NCBI RefSeq assembly: GCF_022664465.1
Contig: NZ_JAKREV010000003.1
Coordinates: 248,001 to 312,000, forward strand
Source: Sphingomonas hankookensis
Lineage (GTDB): Bacteria; Pseudomonadota; Alphaproteobacteria; Sphingomonadales; Sphingomonadaceae
DNA length: 64,000 bases
Reading direction: 5' to 3'
Shown here piece after piece: positions 43,205 to 54,139 of the stretch. How positions within the stretch are numbered: position 1 is the stretch's first letter; the number at the start of each line of letters is the position of its first letter. The notes under the pieces are model-generated. The model saw only the letters and a program-made list of their open reading frames with translations. It was not told the origin of the DNA and did no database searches. The translations under genes and the position numbers were made by a program.

Positions 43205-44857
43205 TTACCGGCCCTGCGTCCGCCACCGGCGAATCGTCCGCTCGATCATCGCATCCTCGCCCCCCTCCTGCTGCCACATCGCAGTGAACGAGGGGGAGGC
43301 GGAGGCCGGACACCGCGCCGCCTCCAGCGAATCGAACGAAATCCGGATCGGCGTGGCGACGCCTTCACCAACGATGATGCACTCGCGGTTGCGCAGCGCC
43401 GGGATCGCGTCGAGAAACCCGCGCGCATCCTCGGGCATCGCCGCGCGGACGAACGCCTGGTCGCGTTCGTTGTTGAGCCGCATGGTCAGGATCGTGCCGC
43501 ACTGCGACAACACCCCTTCGGCCAAGTCGGACGGCCGCTGGGTGATCAGCCCCAACGAGACACCATATTTGCGCCCTTCCTTGGCGATCCGGTTGAGAAT
43601 GCCCGACGCCGCCGAAGCGATCCCGCCGCGCTCGCTCGGCACGTAACGATGCGCTTCCTCGCAGACCAATAGCACCGGCTTGGGCGTCTCACCCCGCGAC
43701 CAGATCGCAAAATCGAACACCAGCCGCGCCAGCACGGCGACGACGACCGAGGTGATTTCCGACGGCACGCCCGACACGTCGATGATCGAGATCGGCTTGC
43801 CCCGCGCCGGCAGGCGGAACACCCGCTTGAGGAACCCGGCCATCGTGTCGGCGACCAGCATGCCCGAAAACATGAAGGCATAGCGCGGATCGGCCCGGAT
43901 TTCCTCGATCCGCGCCTTCAACCGCAGATAGGGCGCGTTGTCGCTGCCGCGGTCCATCTTCGCCATCTCGGCCTGGATCAGCGCCGACAGGTCGGAAATC
44001 AGATACGGTACCGGTGCGTCGATCGTCAGGCGCGGTATATCCTGCGCCATTCGGTTCTTGGCCTTCGCCCCCAATATGCAGCGGGCAAGGATATCCTCCT
44101 CGATCTGTCGCGCCGATCCTTCGGAAGTCAGCAGAATGTCGCAATGCTCATGAAAGTTGAGCAGCCAATAGGGCAACTGCAGATTGCCGACGTCGAGCAG
44201 CTCGCCCTTGTCCTCGAACGCGGCGGCATATTCGCCATGCGGGTCGATCACCACGACATGGCCATGCGGGCTGTAATCGCAGATGCGGTGCAGGATCAGC
44301 GCTGTCGAGGTCGATTTGCCGGTACCGGTCGATCCGACCAGCGCGAAATGTTTGCCGAGCAGCGGATCGACATACAACGCCGCGCGCAGATCAGGCGCCA
44401 TATGAATATGGCCGACCGTGATGTGCGGCCGATCCTGCATCGCATAGATTCGCCGCAACGCGTCGATCGAAACCGGATGTACCGGCGACCCCGGCAGGGG
44501 ATAGCGGGTAACCCCACGCCGAAACCCGCGCATGCCCTGCCCCGGTTCGGGCTCATAGCCCTCGCCCATCAGGTCGACATCGGCAATCAGGTTCGATCCG
44601 TCATCGGCAAGCCGGGTCGACCGGATGCTGGCGATGACCCAGGTCTTGCCGATCTGCAACTTGACCAGCGATCCGACCTGCCCGGCCGGTGCCTCGCCAT
44701 CGCGGACCGAATTGGCCAGCATCGACACCGCCGCCATGTCGAGCAGCAATCGACTCGAGGCACCGGATATGTCGAGGAGTACCCCAATCGCGACCGATTC
44801 GTCGGCGCGCGTTGCATAGGGCGACTCGGGCGCCGGAGGGCGGATCGGCATATTCAT
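43205..44857 (-). CDS. HerA/DUF87-type ATPase
   Basis: About 550 residues. HAS-barrel-like N-terminus (SVAIGVLLDISGASSRLLLD), Walker A ALVGSTGTGKSTSTALIL, Walker B PVLLVCEEAHRYVP, and a C-terminal motif with RxxxDLAEGVLSQCGT (LITQRPSDLAEGVLSQCG). HerA family hexameric translocases pump DNA, in archaea with NurA nuclease; no nurA is adjacent. I chose the ATG at 44857 (GGGTGG upstream) over a GTG three codons earlier. It lies just downstream of parB, same strand, 38 bp gap. Confidence 0.88.
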   Translation of the reverse strand: MNMPIRPPAPESPYATRADESVAIGVLLDISGASSRLLLDMAAVSMLANSVRDGEAPAGQVGSLVKLQIGKTWVIASIRSTRLADDGSNLIADVDLMGEGYEPEPGQGMRGFRRGVTRYPLPGSPVHPVSIDALRRIYAMQDRPHITVGHIHMAPDLRAALYVDPLLGKHFALVGSTGTGKSTSTALILHRICDYSPHGHVVVIDPHGEYAAAFEDKGELLDVGNLQLPYWLLNFHEHCDILLTSEGSARQIEEDILARCILGAKAKNRMAQDIPRLTIDAPVPYLISDLSALIQAEMAKMDRGSDNAPYLRLKARIEEIRADPRYAFMFSGMLVADTMAGFLKRVFRLPARGKPISIIDVSGVPSEITSVVVAVLARLVFDFAIWSRGETPKPVLLVCEEAHRYVPSERGGIASAASGILNRIAKEGRKYGVSLGLITQRPSDLAEGVLSQCGTILTMRLNNERDQAFVRAAMPEDARGFLDAIPALRNRECIIVGEGVATPIRISFDSLEAARCPASASPSFTAMWQQEGGEDAMIERTIRRWRTQGR

Positions 44858-44895
44858 CGCCGCCACCCTGCGCGCCTATCCGTAAATTTTGCGTG

Positions 44896-45813
44896 TCAGA
44901 TTCGTTCGCCACTTAACCGCTGGCAAACCATGTCCAGCTGGCCCAGCGTCGAATAGCCGATGGTGATTGTCCCGCCCTTCTCGCCATGGGCGATCTGGAC
45001 CTTCAGGCCGAGGACGTCGCCCAGCTGCCGCTCCAGCGCGCGCAGATCGGCGTCGATCGATCCGTCCGCGGGGCTGGCCGCCTCGCGCGGCGCACGACTG
45101 CGCTTCGCATCGGGTTCGCGCGTCTGACGGGCAAGGCGTTCGACGTCACGGACCGACAGCCCCTTGGCGACCACCTTTTCGGCAATCGATTCCGCACCGG
45201 TCACGTTGATGAGCGCACGGGCATGGCCCATGCTCAACCGTTGATCGCCGACCATGTCCTGGATCGGCTTGGGCAGTTCGAGCAGCCGCAACAGGTTCGT
45301 GACGTGACTGCGCGACTTCGCGACCAGGTTGGCCAGTGCTTCCTGCGTATGGCCGAACTCGTCGATCAACCGGCGATAGCCCTCCGCCTCCTCGATCGCG
45401 GTCAGGTCGCGGCGCTGGATATTTTCGACCAGCGCGATTTCCATCGTCTCGGCATCGGTGAAGTCGCGGACGACCACCGGTACCTCGTGCAGCCGCGCCC
45501 GTTGCGCCGCGCGCCAGCGACGCTCTCCCGCGACGATCTGATAGCCCTTGCCATGCGGACGGACGACGATCGGCTGGATCACGCCGCGGGCGGAGATCGA
45601 CTCCGCCAGCTCATCGAGCGCCGATTCATCGAAGAAGCGGCGCGGCTGTCCAGGCAGCGGCGACAGCGCGGTCACCGGCAATTGGCGCACACCAGTGGGC
45701 GGCGTCGATCCCCGAGCCGTCGTCCCCTCGCCATCGGGTTCGCCCAGCAACGAACTGAGCCCGCGGCCAAGACCACCCATGCGCGGACGGCGCGGTGTCG
45801 GCTGTTCGCTCAT
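44896..45813 (-). CDS. parB: Chromosome-partitioning protein ParB
   Basis: 305 residues. The N-terminal tip RMGGLGRGLSSLLG activates ParA, the CTPase domain has PGQPRRFF and VAGERRWRAAQRA, the HTH has LANLVAKSRSHVTNLLRLLE, and a C-terminal dimerisation domain follows. It binds parS and spreads as a CTP clamp. ATGA overlap with parA. Confidence 0.97.
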   Translation of the reverse strand: MSEQPTPRRPRMGGLGRGLSSLLGEPDGEGTTARGSTPPTGVRQLPVTALSPLPGQPRRFFDESALDELAESISARGVIQPIVVRPHGKGYQIVAGERRWRAAQRARLHEVPVVVRDFTDAETMEIALVENIQRRDLTAIEEAEGYRRLIDEFGHTQEALANLVAKSRSHVTNLLRLLELPKPIQDMVGDQRLSMGHARALINVTGAESIAEKVVAKGLSVRDVERLARQTREPDAKRSRAPREAASPADGSIDADLRALERQLGDVLGLKVQIAHGEKGGTITIGYSTLGQLDMVCQRLSGERI

Positions 45814-46589
45814 GCCGCTTCCGCCAGCGACGGCAGCCGCGCAATCACTTCGCGGGCCAGCGCGATATAGGCTTCCGACCCGGCACAGCGATAATCGTAG
45901 ATCAAGGCCGGCATGCCGTGGCTGGGTGCTTCGGACAGGCGCACATTGCGCGGGATCACCGTATCGAACACCACTTTCCCCAACACCGCGCGCACATCGT
46001 CCGACACCTGATCGGTCAGCCGGTTACGCCGGTCGTACATCGTCAACACCACGCCCAGGATTGATAGCCCGGGATTGAACCGCCCACGAATCCGCTCAAC
46101 GGTCGACAACAACTGGCTCAACCCTTCCAGCGCGAAGAACTCGCACTGCAGCGGCACCAGCAATGCATGACTCGCCACCATCGCGTTGATCGTCAGCAGC
46201 CCCAGTGACGGCGGACAGTCGATCAGGATCACGTCCCACCGTCCGCCACTCGCCTCAACCACCCGGTCGAGCCGGTGTGTCCGCGCTTCGAACTCGATCA
46301 GCTCGATCTCGGCGCCCGACAAATCGACCGTCGCCGGCACGATCGACAGGCGCGGCACCTTGGTCGGGATCGCCGCTTCGTTGAGCATCAAGTCGCCGAC
46401 CAGCAGGTCATAGGTCGAATGCTCGCGATCGTTGCGGCCGATGCCCAACCCGGTCGACGCATTCCCCTGTGGGTCGAGGTCGAGGATCAGCACGTCGAGC
46501 CCGGTCGCCGCCAGCGCCGTGCCGACGTTGATCGCCGTGGTGGTCTTGCCGACGCCCCCCTTCTGGTTCGCGATGGCAATGCAAATCAT
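45810..46589 (-). CDS. parA: Chromosome-partitioning ATPase ParA
   Basis: 259 residues. Deviant Walker A NQKGGVGKTTTAINVG, Walker B VILIDCPPSLGLL. It drives segregation of the ParB-parS complex. It overlaps rsmG by 4 bp (ATGA) and parB by 4 bp, giving a tight mnmG-rsmG-parA-parB run. Confidence 0.97.
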   Translation of the reverse strand: MICIAIANQKGGVGKTTTAINVGTALAATGLDVLILDLDPQGNASTGLGIGRNDREHSTYDLLVGDLMLNEAAIPTKVPRLSIVPATVDLSGAEIELIEFEARTHRLDRVVEASGGRWDVILIDCPPSLGLLTINAMVASHALLVPLQCEFFALEGLSQLLSTVERIRGRFNPGLSILGVVLTMYDRRNRLTDQVSDDVRAVLGKVVFDTVIPRNVRLSEAPSHGMPALIYDYRCAGSEAYIALAREVIARLPSLAEAA

Positions 46590-47206
46590 GCTTGGCGCAC
46601 TCCCTTGGCGACCACGATCGACGATGTCGGATCGGTAATGCTCTGTTCCACGTGAAACATTCCGCGCCAGTCAGCCTTGGCCTCGGCCAGCTCTTCGGCG
46701 GCGGAACGCCCCTTCGGCAACAGCCATATCGTATCGCCATCGCCATGCCGATGGCCGATCGCAAATAACGCCGCCAATCGTGCGACCGCCCGGGCACTGA
46801 TGACTGCCGCCGGCCGATCGCTGGCCAGCCGCTCGATCTTCGCCTGATGGACCACGACGTTGGTCAGACCCAGATCGGACGCCATCTCCGCCAGCAACGT
46901 CGCCCGCCGCCCGCGCGGCTCGACCAGTACGACCCGACGATCTGTCAGGATCGCCGCGACGATACCCGGAAAGCCCGCGCCTGACCCGATGTCGATCCAG
47001 TCACCATCCCCCGCCTCCGCCGCCAGCGGCACCAGCTGCGCCGAGTCGAGCAGATGCCGTTCCCAGATCGACTCGATCGTCGATGCCGCGATCAGATTCT
47101 GGTTCACGGTTTCCGCCACGATCCGGTCGGCGAACCGCACCAGCGTCGCCGTCCGCGCCTCGCCATAGCGGGTCGCGATCCAGTCGCGTGCTTCCTCCTC
47201 GGTCAT
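46586..47206 (-). CDS. rsmG: 16S rRNA (guanine-N7) methyltransferase RsmG
   Basis: 206 residues. SAM motif [18 protein letters not shown] with the RsmG partner [12 protein letters not shown]; methylates G527 of 16S rRNA. I chose the ATG at 47206, which overlaps the mnmG stop (ATGA). Its C-terminus contains a parS-like sequence (46644-46659) read as MFHVEQ. Confidence 0.96.
   Translation of the reverse strand: MTEEEARDWIATRYGEARTATLVRFADRIVAETVNQNLIAASTIESIWERHLLDSAQLVPLAAEAGDGDWIDIGSGAGFPGIVAAILTDRRVVLVEPRGRRATLLAEMASDLGLTNVVVHQAKIERLASDRPAAVISARAVARLAALFAIGHRHGDGDTIWLLPKGRSAAEELAEAKADWRGMFHVEQSITDPTSSIVVAKGVRQA
46644..46659. other. parS-like site 2, inside rsmG
   Basis: TGTTCCACGTGAAACA matches the parS consensus at 15 of 16 positions. 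It is read in the rsmG frame as MFHVEQ near the protein's C-terminus and lies about 60 bp from the parA start. Confidence 0.88.
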
Positions 47207-49029
47207 GCCGCCAGCTTGCCCCCGCGATGGTGCAGCAGGATCGCGACCAATGCCGCCGGGGTTACCCCCTGTATCCGTCCCGCCGCCGCCAGCGTCTCCG
47301 GCGCCGCCAGCGTCAGCCGTTCGACCATCTCGTTCGAAAGGCCCGGCACCGCACCATAGGTAAAGTCGCGCGGCAGTTCCACATGATCGACCTTCGCCGC
47401 CGTCAGTTCGGCCGCCTGCCGTTCGAGATACGGCGCATAGCGTGCATCTTCGATCAGTTCGCCCAGCACTGCCGGATCGCCTTCGATTCCGAGATGCTCG
47501 GGCGTGACTCCCGGCACCAGCAACCATTCGCTGCCGCTGCGCATATCGCTACCGCCAACCGGCGCACCCTTGGCGGCAAGGGCATTCGCGACATGCCGCC
47601 GCTCCATCGCCGCCATCAGTGCCGCACGCTGCTCTTGGCACCTGGCCTCGAACACCTGCCGCGCATCCGACACCAACCCTGCCGCTATCCCAATCGCATG
47701 CAGCCGGGTCGCGGCGTTATCCGACCGTAACCGCAACCGATATTCGGCGCGTGCGGTCATCATCCGATACGGTTCCGACACCCCCTGCAGGACGAGATCG
47801 TCGATCATCACGCCGATATAGCTCGACTCCCGCGATAGGATCAGCGGATCGAGCCCCAGCGCCGCACCGGCCGCATTGGCGCCGGCGACCAGACCCTGCC
47901 CGCCCGCTTCTTCATAGCCGGTCGTGCCGTTGATCTGCCCGGCAAAGTACAATCCGCCGAGCGTGCGCAAACCGAGCGTCGCATCGAGCGCGCGTGGATC
48001 GATATAATCATACTCGACCGCATAGCCTGGCGTGACGATCTCGACCCGTTCCAACCCGGCGACGCTACGCAGCATCGCGAGTTGCACATCGCTCGGCAGC
48101 GAGGTCGATACGCCGTTTGGATAGACCAGACGCGTATCCAGCCCTTCGGGTTCGAGGAAAATCTGGTGTCCGTCGCGGTCGCCGAAGCGGTGGACCTTGT
48201 CCTCGATCGACGGGCAATAGCGCGGTCCCCGCCCTTCGATCGACCCGCTGAACAACGGCGATCGATCGAGGCCCGCGCGGATGATATCGTGCGTCCGGTC
48301 GTTCGTCCGCGCGATCGCACAGGCGAGTTGCGGCAACCGCTGTGCCGGGTCGGAGAGCGGCGACATCGTCCAGACGCCGGCGTCAGACGGCTGTTCGGGC
48401 AGCGCCGCCCAGTCGATCGTCCGCCCGTCCAATCGTGGTGGCGTCCCCGTCTTCAACCGCGCGATCGGCAATGACAGGTCGCGCAACTGCTGTCCCAACC
48501 GCGTCGCCGCACGCTCACCGACTCGCCCGCCGACCTCCCGTTCCTCGCCGCGGAACATCGTACCGCCCAGGAAGGTACCGGTTGCCAGTACGACCGACCG
48601 CGCTGCGATCCGCGTACCATCGGCCAGTTCGACCCCGGCGACGCGTTCGCCGTCGGTCAGCAACGCGACGGTATCCCCGGCCACGACCATCAACTTCGGA
48701 TGTACGAGCAGCGCCTTTACCGCCGCGGCATAGCGCACGCGATCGGCCTGCACCCGCGGCCCCTGCACCGCCGATCCTTTCGACCGGTTGAGCATCCGGT
48801 GATGGATCGCCGCTGCATCCGCCGCGCGCGCCATCAGTCCGTCGAGCGCATCGATCTCGCGCACGATATGCCCCTTGCCCAATCCGCCGATCGCCGGGTT
48901 GCACGACATCGCCCCGATCCGCGTCGGATCGAAGTCGATCAACAACGTCGTCGCGCCACGCCGGGCTGCGGCGTTCGCCGCTTCGGTGCCGGCATGCCCG
49001 CCGCCGACGATCACTACATCAAAGGTCAT
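47203..49029 (-). CDS. mnmG: tRNA uridine-5-carboxymethylaminomethyl modification enzyme MnmG (GidA)
   Basis: 608 residues. FAD dinucleotide fold [19 protein letters not shown], the conserved [12 protein letters not shown] motif with its Cys, and the GidA C-terminal helical domain. With MnmE it modifies U34 of several tRNAs. Length is normal. Confidence 0.97.
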   Translation of the reverse strand: MTFDVVIVGGGHAGTEAANAAARRGATTLLIDFDPTRIGAMSCNPAIGGLGKGHIVREIDALDGLMARAADAAAIHHRMLNRSKGSAVQGPRVQADRVRYAAAVKALLVHPKLMVVAGDTVALLTDGERVAGVELADGTRIAARSVVLATGTFLGGTMFRGEEREVGGRVGERAATRLGQQLRDLSLPIARLKTGTPPRLDGRTIDWAALPEQPSDAGVWTMSPLSDPAQRLPQLACAIARTNDRTHDIIRAGLDRSPLFSGSIEGRGPRYCPSIEDKVHRFGDRDGHQIFLEPEGLDTRLVYPNGVSTSLPSDVQLAMLRSVAGLERVEIVTPGYAVEYDYIDPRALDATLGLRTLGGLYFAGQINGTTGYEEAGGQGLVAGANAAGAALGLDPLILSRESSYIGVMIDDLVLQGVSEPYRMMTARAEYRLRLRSDNAATRLHAIGIAAGLVSDARQVFEARCQEQRAALMAAMERRHVANALAAKGAPVGGSDMRSGSEWLLVPGVTPEHLGIEGDPAVLGELIEDARYAPYLERQAAELTAAKVDHVELPRDFTYGAVPGLSNEMVERLTLAAPETLAAAGRIQGVTPAALVAILLHHRGGKLAA

Positions 49030-49038
49030 GCTGCTCGT

Positions 49039-49054
49039 GGTTCCACGTGGAACA
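49039..49054. other. parS-like site 3
   Basis: GGTTCCACGTGGAACA, a nearly perfect dyad, lies in the 25-bp gap between mnmE and mnmG and directly abuts the mnmE stop. Confidence 0.8.
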
Positions 49055-50341
49055 TTATTTGCCGATACAGAAGCGACCGAACAGATCGTCGAGGACCGCC
49101 TCGGTCGCGCGCATCCCGGTCAGTGCCGCGAATGCCTGCACCGCATAGCGCAATTCCTCCGCCAGCAACAGCGGATCGTCCTGCGCCGCAGCACGATTCA
49201 ACGCACCTGCGGCAGCATCGGCATGATGCGCCTGCCGTCGGTTAAGCGCCAACTCATCGACCTTGGGCAACAGCGCCGCCGCATGCGTACCCAGTGCCGC
49301 CCATAGCCGGTCGAGGCCCTGACCCGTCACGGCCGACACCGCCAAACGATCGTCCGCGACACCTTCGCGCACATCCGCCCGCGCATGCAACGCGATCGCG
49401 CGCGTGCCCAGCGGCGGGGCGTCGTCGCCCAGCCACACCACGATATCTGCCGCCGCAATCGATCCCGCCGCACGATCGATCCCGATACGCTCGACCGGAT
49501 CATCGCTATCGTCGCGCAACCCGGCGGTATCGAGGAACAGCCACGCCACCCCCTCGCGCGTCACCGGAATTTCGATCACATCGCGCGTCGTCCCGGCCAG
49601 CGGCGACACGATCGCCGCCTCCCGCCCGACCAGCGCGTTGAGTAACGTCGACTTGCCGGCATTGGGCGGCCCGGCCAGCACGACGCGGATGCCGTCGCGT
49701 AACCGCTCGACCGGCGGCACGGCCAGTACCGCCGCGATCTCGACCGCCAGTGCACCGGCGTCGCGTCGCACCCCGGCCAGCACCGCATCGCTGCCATCGA
49801 CATCATCCTCGTCGGCATGGTCGAGCACCGCCTCGACCATCGCCGACAGCCGCGTGGACGTCGCCGCCCATTGCGCCACCGCACGCCGCAACCGCCCGTC
49901 GCTGTTCGCCAGCGCCATCTGCCGCTGCGCCTCGGTTTCGGCCGACAACAGGTCGCCCAGCCCCTCGGCTTCAGTCAGGTCGATCCGGCCATGCGCCAGC
50001 GCCCGCCGTGTGAATTCGCCCGGTTCGGCCGCGCGCAGTCCCAACCCTGCCAGCGCCTGCTCGACCCCAGCCACCACCGCGCGTCCACCATGCAGGTGCA
50101 GCTCGACCAGATCCTCGCCGGTTGCGGTCGTTGGCCCCGGAAACACCAGCACCAGCGCCCGGTCGAGCAACCGGTTATCCACAGCGTCCCGCAGCGCACG
50201 CACGCCGGCGCGGCGCTGCGACGGCAGCGTACCCGCCAACCGCGTCGCCGCGGCCATCGCTCCGCTCCCCGATATCCGCAACACCGCGATCGCCGCGGGC
50301 GGACGCCCGCTCGACACCGCGTAGATGGTGTCAGCCGCCAC
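49055..50341 (-). CDS. mnmE: tRNA modification GTPase MnmE (TrmE) with atypical G4 motif
   Basis: 428 residues from a GTG. N-terminal folate-binding domain ([20 protein letters not shown]), G domain with G1 [15 protein letters not shown]2 GTTRD and G3 DTAGLR, and the C-terminal FCIGK whose Cys is conserved. Where NKxD is expected the sequence reads LHARADVRE, so Asn and Lys of G4 are replaced. The protein is about 25 residues shorter than E. coli MnmE. It overlaps the DUF6489 gene by 11 bp. Confidence 0.94.
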   Translation of the reverse strand: MAADTIYAVSSGRPPAAIAVLRISGSGAMAAATRLAGTLPSQRRAGVRALRDAVDNRLLDRALVLVFPGPTTATGEDLVELHLHGGRAVVAGVEQALAGLGLRAAEPGEFTRRALAHGRIDLTEAEGLGDLLSAETEAQRQMALANSDGRLRRAVAQWAATSTRLSAMVEAVLDHADEDDVDGSDAVLAGVRRDAGALAVEIAAVLAVPPVERLRDGIRVVLAGPPNAGKSTLLNALVGREAAIVSPLAGTTRDVIEIPVTREGVAWLFLDTAGLRDDSDDPVERIGIDRAAGSIAAADIVVWLGDDAPPLGTRAIALHARADVREGVADDRLAVSAVTGQGLDRLWAALGTHAAALLPKVDELALNRRQAHHADAAAGALNRAAAQDDPLLLAEELRYAVQAFAALTGMRATEAVLDDLFGRFCIGK

Positions 50342-50561
50342 GACCCGCCGTCTCGAACATCTTGCGCCAGAAGGTCATGCCCGCCTCGCCCATCGGCGCC
50401 CAGCTCTTCATCAACTGGTCGAGCAGTTCGGGGCTGGCGCCCTTCTCCATCGTCTCGGTCAGCATCGCGACATAGCGTTCATGGACCGGCGTGAAGTCGG
50501 GCAGGCCCATCGCGCGGCGCGCTTCCTCCGGGGTGCAATCGACTTCGACGTTGATCTTCAT
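50331..50561 (-). CDS. DUF6489 family small protein
   Basis: 76 residues: MKINVEVDCTPEEARRAMGL, then PDFTPVHERYVAMLTETMEK and a C-terminal PMGEAGMTFWRKMFE. It resembles short phasin-like or polyhydroxyalkanoate-associated helical proteins common in sphingomonads. GGGAG lies upstream of the ATG at 50561; an earlier in-frame ATG exists. Its 3' end overlaps mnmE, suggesting translational coupling. Confidence 0.8.
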   Translation of the reverse strand: MKINVEVDCTPEEARRAMGLPDFTPVHERYVAMLTETMEKGASPELLDQLMKSWAPMGEAGMTFWRKMFETAGRGG

Positions 50562-50645
50562 GGGGAGCCTTCCCGTACGTGTGATGCAGGGATGATAGGG
50601 GGAAAAGCTGTGGATGGCGATAAGGGAGGCTTGCGCCATCCGTAC

Positions 50646-50673
50646 TTCGTCACCCCGGCGCAGGCTGGGGTCT
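50646..50673. repeat. Half copy of the CCCCAGCG-type repeat
   Basis: CGTCACCCCGGCGCAGGCTG then GGGTCTCC is one arm only, closely matching the left arm at 329-355. No complementary arm follows within 80 bp. Confidence 0.7.
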
Positions 50674-50703
50674 CCCTCCGCAGGCGCGCGCTGGCGTAGA
50701 TAC

Positions 50704-50742
50704 GAAAACGCCCGCCTTCTCCCTGTGGAAAAGACGGGCGGT
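50704..50742 (-). terminator. rho transcript terminator
   Basis: Reading leftward, CCGCCCGTC pairs with GGCGGGCG across a loop of about 17 bases, then TTTTCG. It lies about 100 bp past the rho stop. Confidence 0.7.
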
Positions 50743-50844
50743 TCGTTTGGGGCGGACGCGGGCGAAGCCCGCGTCGTCGGTTGGGCTTGTAGCCCGCCGG
50801 CCGGTCGCGTTTGTGATCCGCGCCAGCATGGCGCGGTCCAAACG

Positions 50845-52101
<1,257 letters not shown>

Positions 52102-52296
52102 CGGGGGGTGGTCCAGATCAGCGATGGTTAGGCAGGGTCGGCAAACAAGGCGGACACAAGCGGCTGGGACGGGCGCACCGAGGACCGGGCACCGCTGTAT
52201 TCGACCTAGGTTGCAGGGGCGATCAAGTCAAGCAGCGCGAGGGGCACCGCACGCGTTCGCCCCGCATCACGCGGAATCGAGTCCATGATAGCCTGG

Positions 52297-52635
52297 CTAC
52301 TTCCCGTCCTTTTGCTGCAACGCCTTTCCCCAGCGCTGCATGGACCCGCCGACGTCCTGCAGCTTCGTGCCGCAGCGCTTTGCCGCAGCACTGATGGTCG
52401 CGTCCGCGTCCTTCGCGTCGAGCAAACGACGCAGTTCCACCGCATAGTCGATCCCGGGCACCACGCGATCGACCCGCCCCATGTAATACATCATTCCACC
52501 GACCAGGCCGGGCTGCTGGTCCGCAGGCGCGCTGGCGGCGGCTGTGGATATCACTGCGATGCACCACAGATCCTCCTCGACCCCTGCCGGCAGCGGCGTC
52601 GCCGCCGCCTGTATCAGCGCCAACGCCATCCACAT
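52297..52635 (-). CDS. Secreted hypothetical protein
   Basis: 112 residues. Short hydrophobic N-terminus (MWMALALIQAAATPLPAG), two Cys (VEEDLWCIAVIS and AAKRCGTKLQ) and a MMYYMGRVDRVVPGIDYAVE segment. Family not recognised. Similar small secreted ORFs with YYLGR-like segments occur elsewhere in sphingomonads as far as I recall. It follows hemJ by 17 bp, same strand. Confidence 0.7.
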   Translation of the reverse strand: MWMALALIQAAATPLPAGVEEDLWCIAVISTAAASAPADQQPGLVGGMMYYMGRVDRVVPGIDYAVELRRLLDAKDADATISAAAKRCGTKLQDVGGSMQRWGKALQQKDGK

Positions 52636-52652
52636 CGCTCATCTCCCCCTGT

Positions 52653-53108
52653 TCAAAACGGCTTGACCACCGCCAATACCACCGCCGCGACCGCCGCCAG
52701 CGCCGGCAGTTCGTTCGCCAACCGCAACTGCCGCGCCGTCAATGTCGGCCGCCCCGCCGCCAGCTTCCGGGCGTACCCGACCGCCCAGCCATGATAGCCG
52801 CTGAGCAGCACGACGACGAGCAGCTTCGCATGCAGCCACCCCAGCCCGGCCCCGCCGTCGAACAGCCCGACATTGGCCGCCAGCGCCAGCCCCAGCACCC
52901 ACACGATCACCATCGCCGGGGTCAGGATCATCCGCCTGAGCAACGCCTCGCGCCGGATCCAGCGTGGCGGCTCGGCCGGGTCGTTCAGCCCTTCCTGATG
53001 ATGCACCAGATAGCGCGGCAGCATGAACAGCCCCGCCATCCAGAAGATGACGAACACGATATGCGCCGCCTTTATCCACAGATAGGCGCCGCCCAGAAAG
53101 CCGCTCAC
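52653..53108 (-). CDS. hemJ: HemJ-type protoporphyrinogen oxidase (CopD-like)
   Basis: 151 residues, four membrane spans. The conserved His is in YLWIKAAHIVFVIFWMAGLF, followed by LPRYLVHH and a late KLLVVVLLSGYHGW. HemJ oxidises protoporphyrinogen IX to protoporphyrin IX. The GTG start overlaps the hemE stop (GTGA), which supports both function and coupling. Confidence 0.9.
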   Translation of the reverse strand: MSGFLGGAYLWIKAAHIVFVIFWMAGLFMLPRYLVHHQEGLNDPAEPPRWIRREALLRRMILTPAMVIVWVLGLALAANVGLFDGGAGLGWLHAKLLVVVLLSGYHGWAVGYARKLAAGRPTLTARQLRLANELPALAAVAAVVLAVVKPF

Positions 53109-54139
53109 GACCCGCGCACCCGCGCCACCAGTTGCTCGACATGCGCGATCGGCGTGTCCTGCTGGATACCGTGCCCCAGATTGAACACATGCGGCCGATC
53201 GGCAAAGGCGGCGATCACCCGGTCGACCCCGGCGTCGAGCGCCGCGCCCCCGGTGATCAGCAGCAACGGGTCGAGATTGCCCTGCACCGGCAGTCCTGTG
53301 GGTAACTGCGCATTCGCCCATACCGGATCAACCGTCTCGTCCAACCCGATCGCATCGACGGTCGTCTCGCGCGCATAGGCGGCCAGCTTGCCGCCCGCAC
53401 CCTTCGGAAAACCGATGATCGGCACGTCGCAGCGTGCGCGCAGTCCCTCGACGATCGCCACCGTCGGCGCAATGACCCAGCGTTCGAACTCGGCGGGCGC
53501 GAGGCTGCCCGACCAGCTGTCGAACAACTGCACCGCCTCCACCCCCGCCGCGACCTGTGCCGCCAGATAGTCGATCGTCATCATGACGATCCGGTCGATC
53601 AGTTCCTGCACCGCTTCAGGGTCGCCATAGGCCATCCTGCGCGCTTCGGCCTGCTCCCGGCTACCCTTGCCCGCGATCATGTAGGTGGCGACCGTCCACG
53701 GCGATCCTGCGAAGCCCAGGAAGGTGGTGGCGGCCGGTACCGCGGCGGCAACCCCGCGCACCGTCGCATAGACCGGGTCGAGGATCGCCGGGTTCGGTTC
53801 CAGCGCATCGATCGCCGCACGCGTACGCAGTTCGGGCGCAAGCCGCGGTCCCTCCCCCGCCTCGAACCACAATTTCTGGCCCAGCGCGTTCGGCACCATC
53901 AGGATGTCGCTGAACAGGATCGCCCCGTCGAACGCGAACCGGCGCAGCGGTTGCAGCGTCACTTCGGTCGCGGCTTCGGGGTCGTTGACGAGATCGAGGA
54001 ACCCGCCCTTTTCCGCCCGGAGCGCGCGATACTCGGGAAGATAGCGCCCCGCCTGTCGCATGAGCCAGAGCGGCGGGGTCGGCAGCTTCTCGCCGGCGAG
54101 CACCCGGAGAAGCGGTTTGGGATCAGGAGAACCGGTCAG
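53105..54139 (-). CDS. hemE: Uroporphyrinogen decarboxylase, probable CTG start
   Basis: 344 residues if it starts at CTG 54139. Motifs are LPTPPLWLMRQAGRYLPEYR, FSDILMVPNALG and GFAGSPWTVATYMIAGK. Decarboxylates uroporphyrinogen III to coproporphyrinogen III. No ATG/GTG/TTG lies between the in-frame stop (upstream) and GTG 54103. Starting at 54103 would drop the usual TGSPDPKPLLRVLAGE N-terminus. The CTG is preceded at 8 nt by AAGGAG, the best ribosome site here, while GTG 54103 has none comparable. It borders the proposed oriC. Confidence 0.93.
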   Translation of the reverse strand: MTGSPDPKPLLRVLAGEKLPTPPLWLMRQAGRYLPEYRALRAEKGGFLDLVNDPEAATEVTLQPLRRFAFDGAILFSDILMVPNALGQKLWFEAGEGPRLAPELRTRAAIDALEPNPAILDPVYATVRGVAAAVPAATTFLGFAGSPWTVATYMIAGKGSREQAEARRMAYGDPEAVQELIDRIVMMTIDYLAAQVAAGVEAVQLFDSWSGSLAPAEFERWVIAPTVAIVEGLRARCDVPIIGFPKGAGGKLAAYARETTVDAIGLDETVDPVWANAQLPTGLPVQGNLDPLLLITGGAALDAGVDRVIAAFADRPHVFNLGHGIQQDTPIAHVEQLVARVRGS

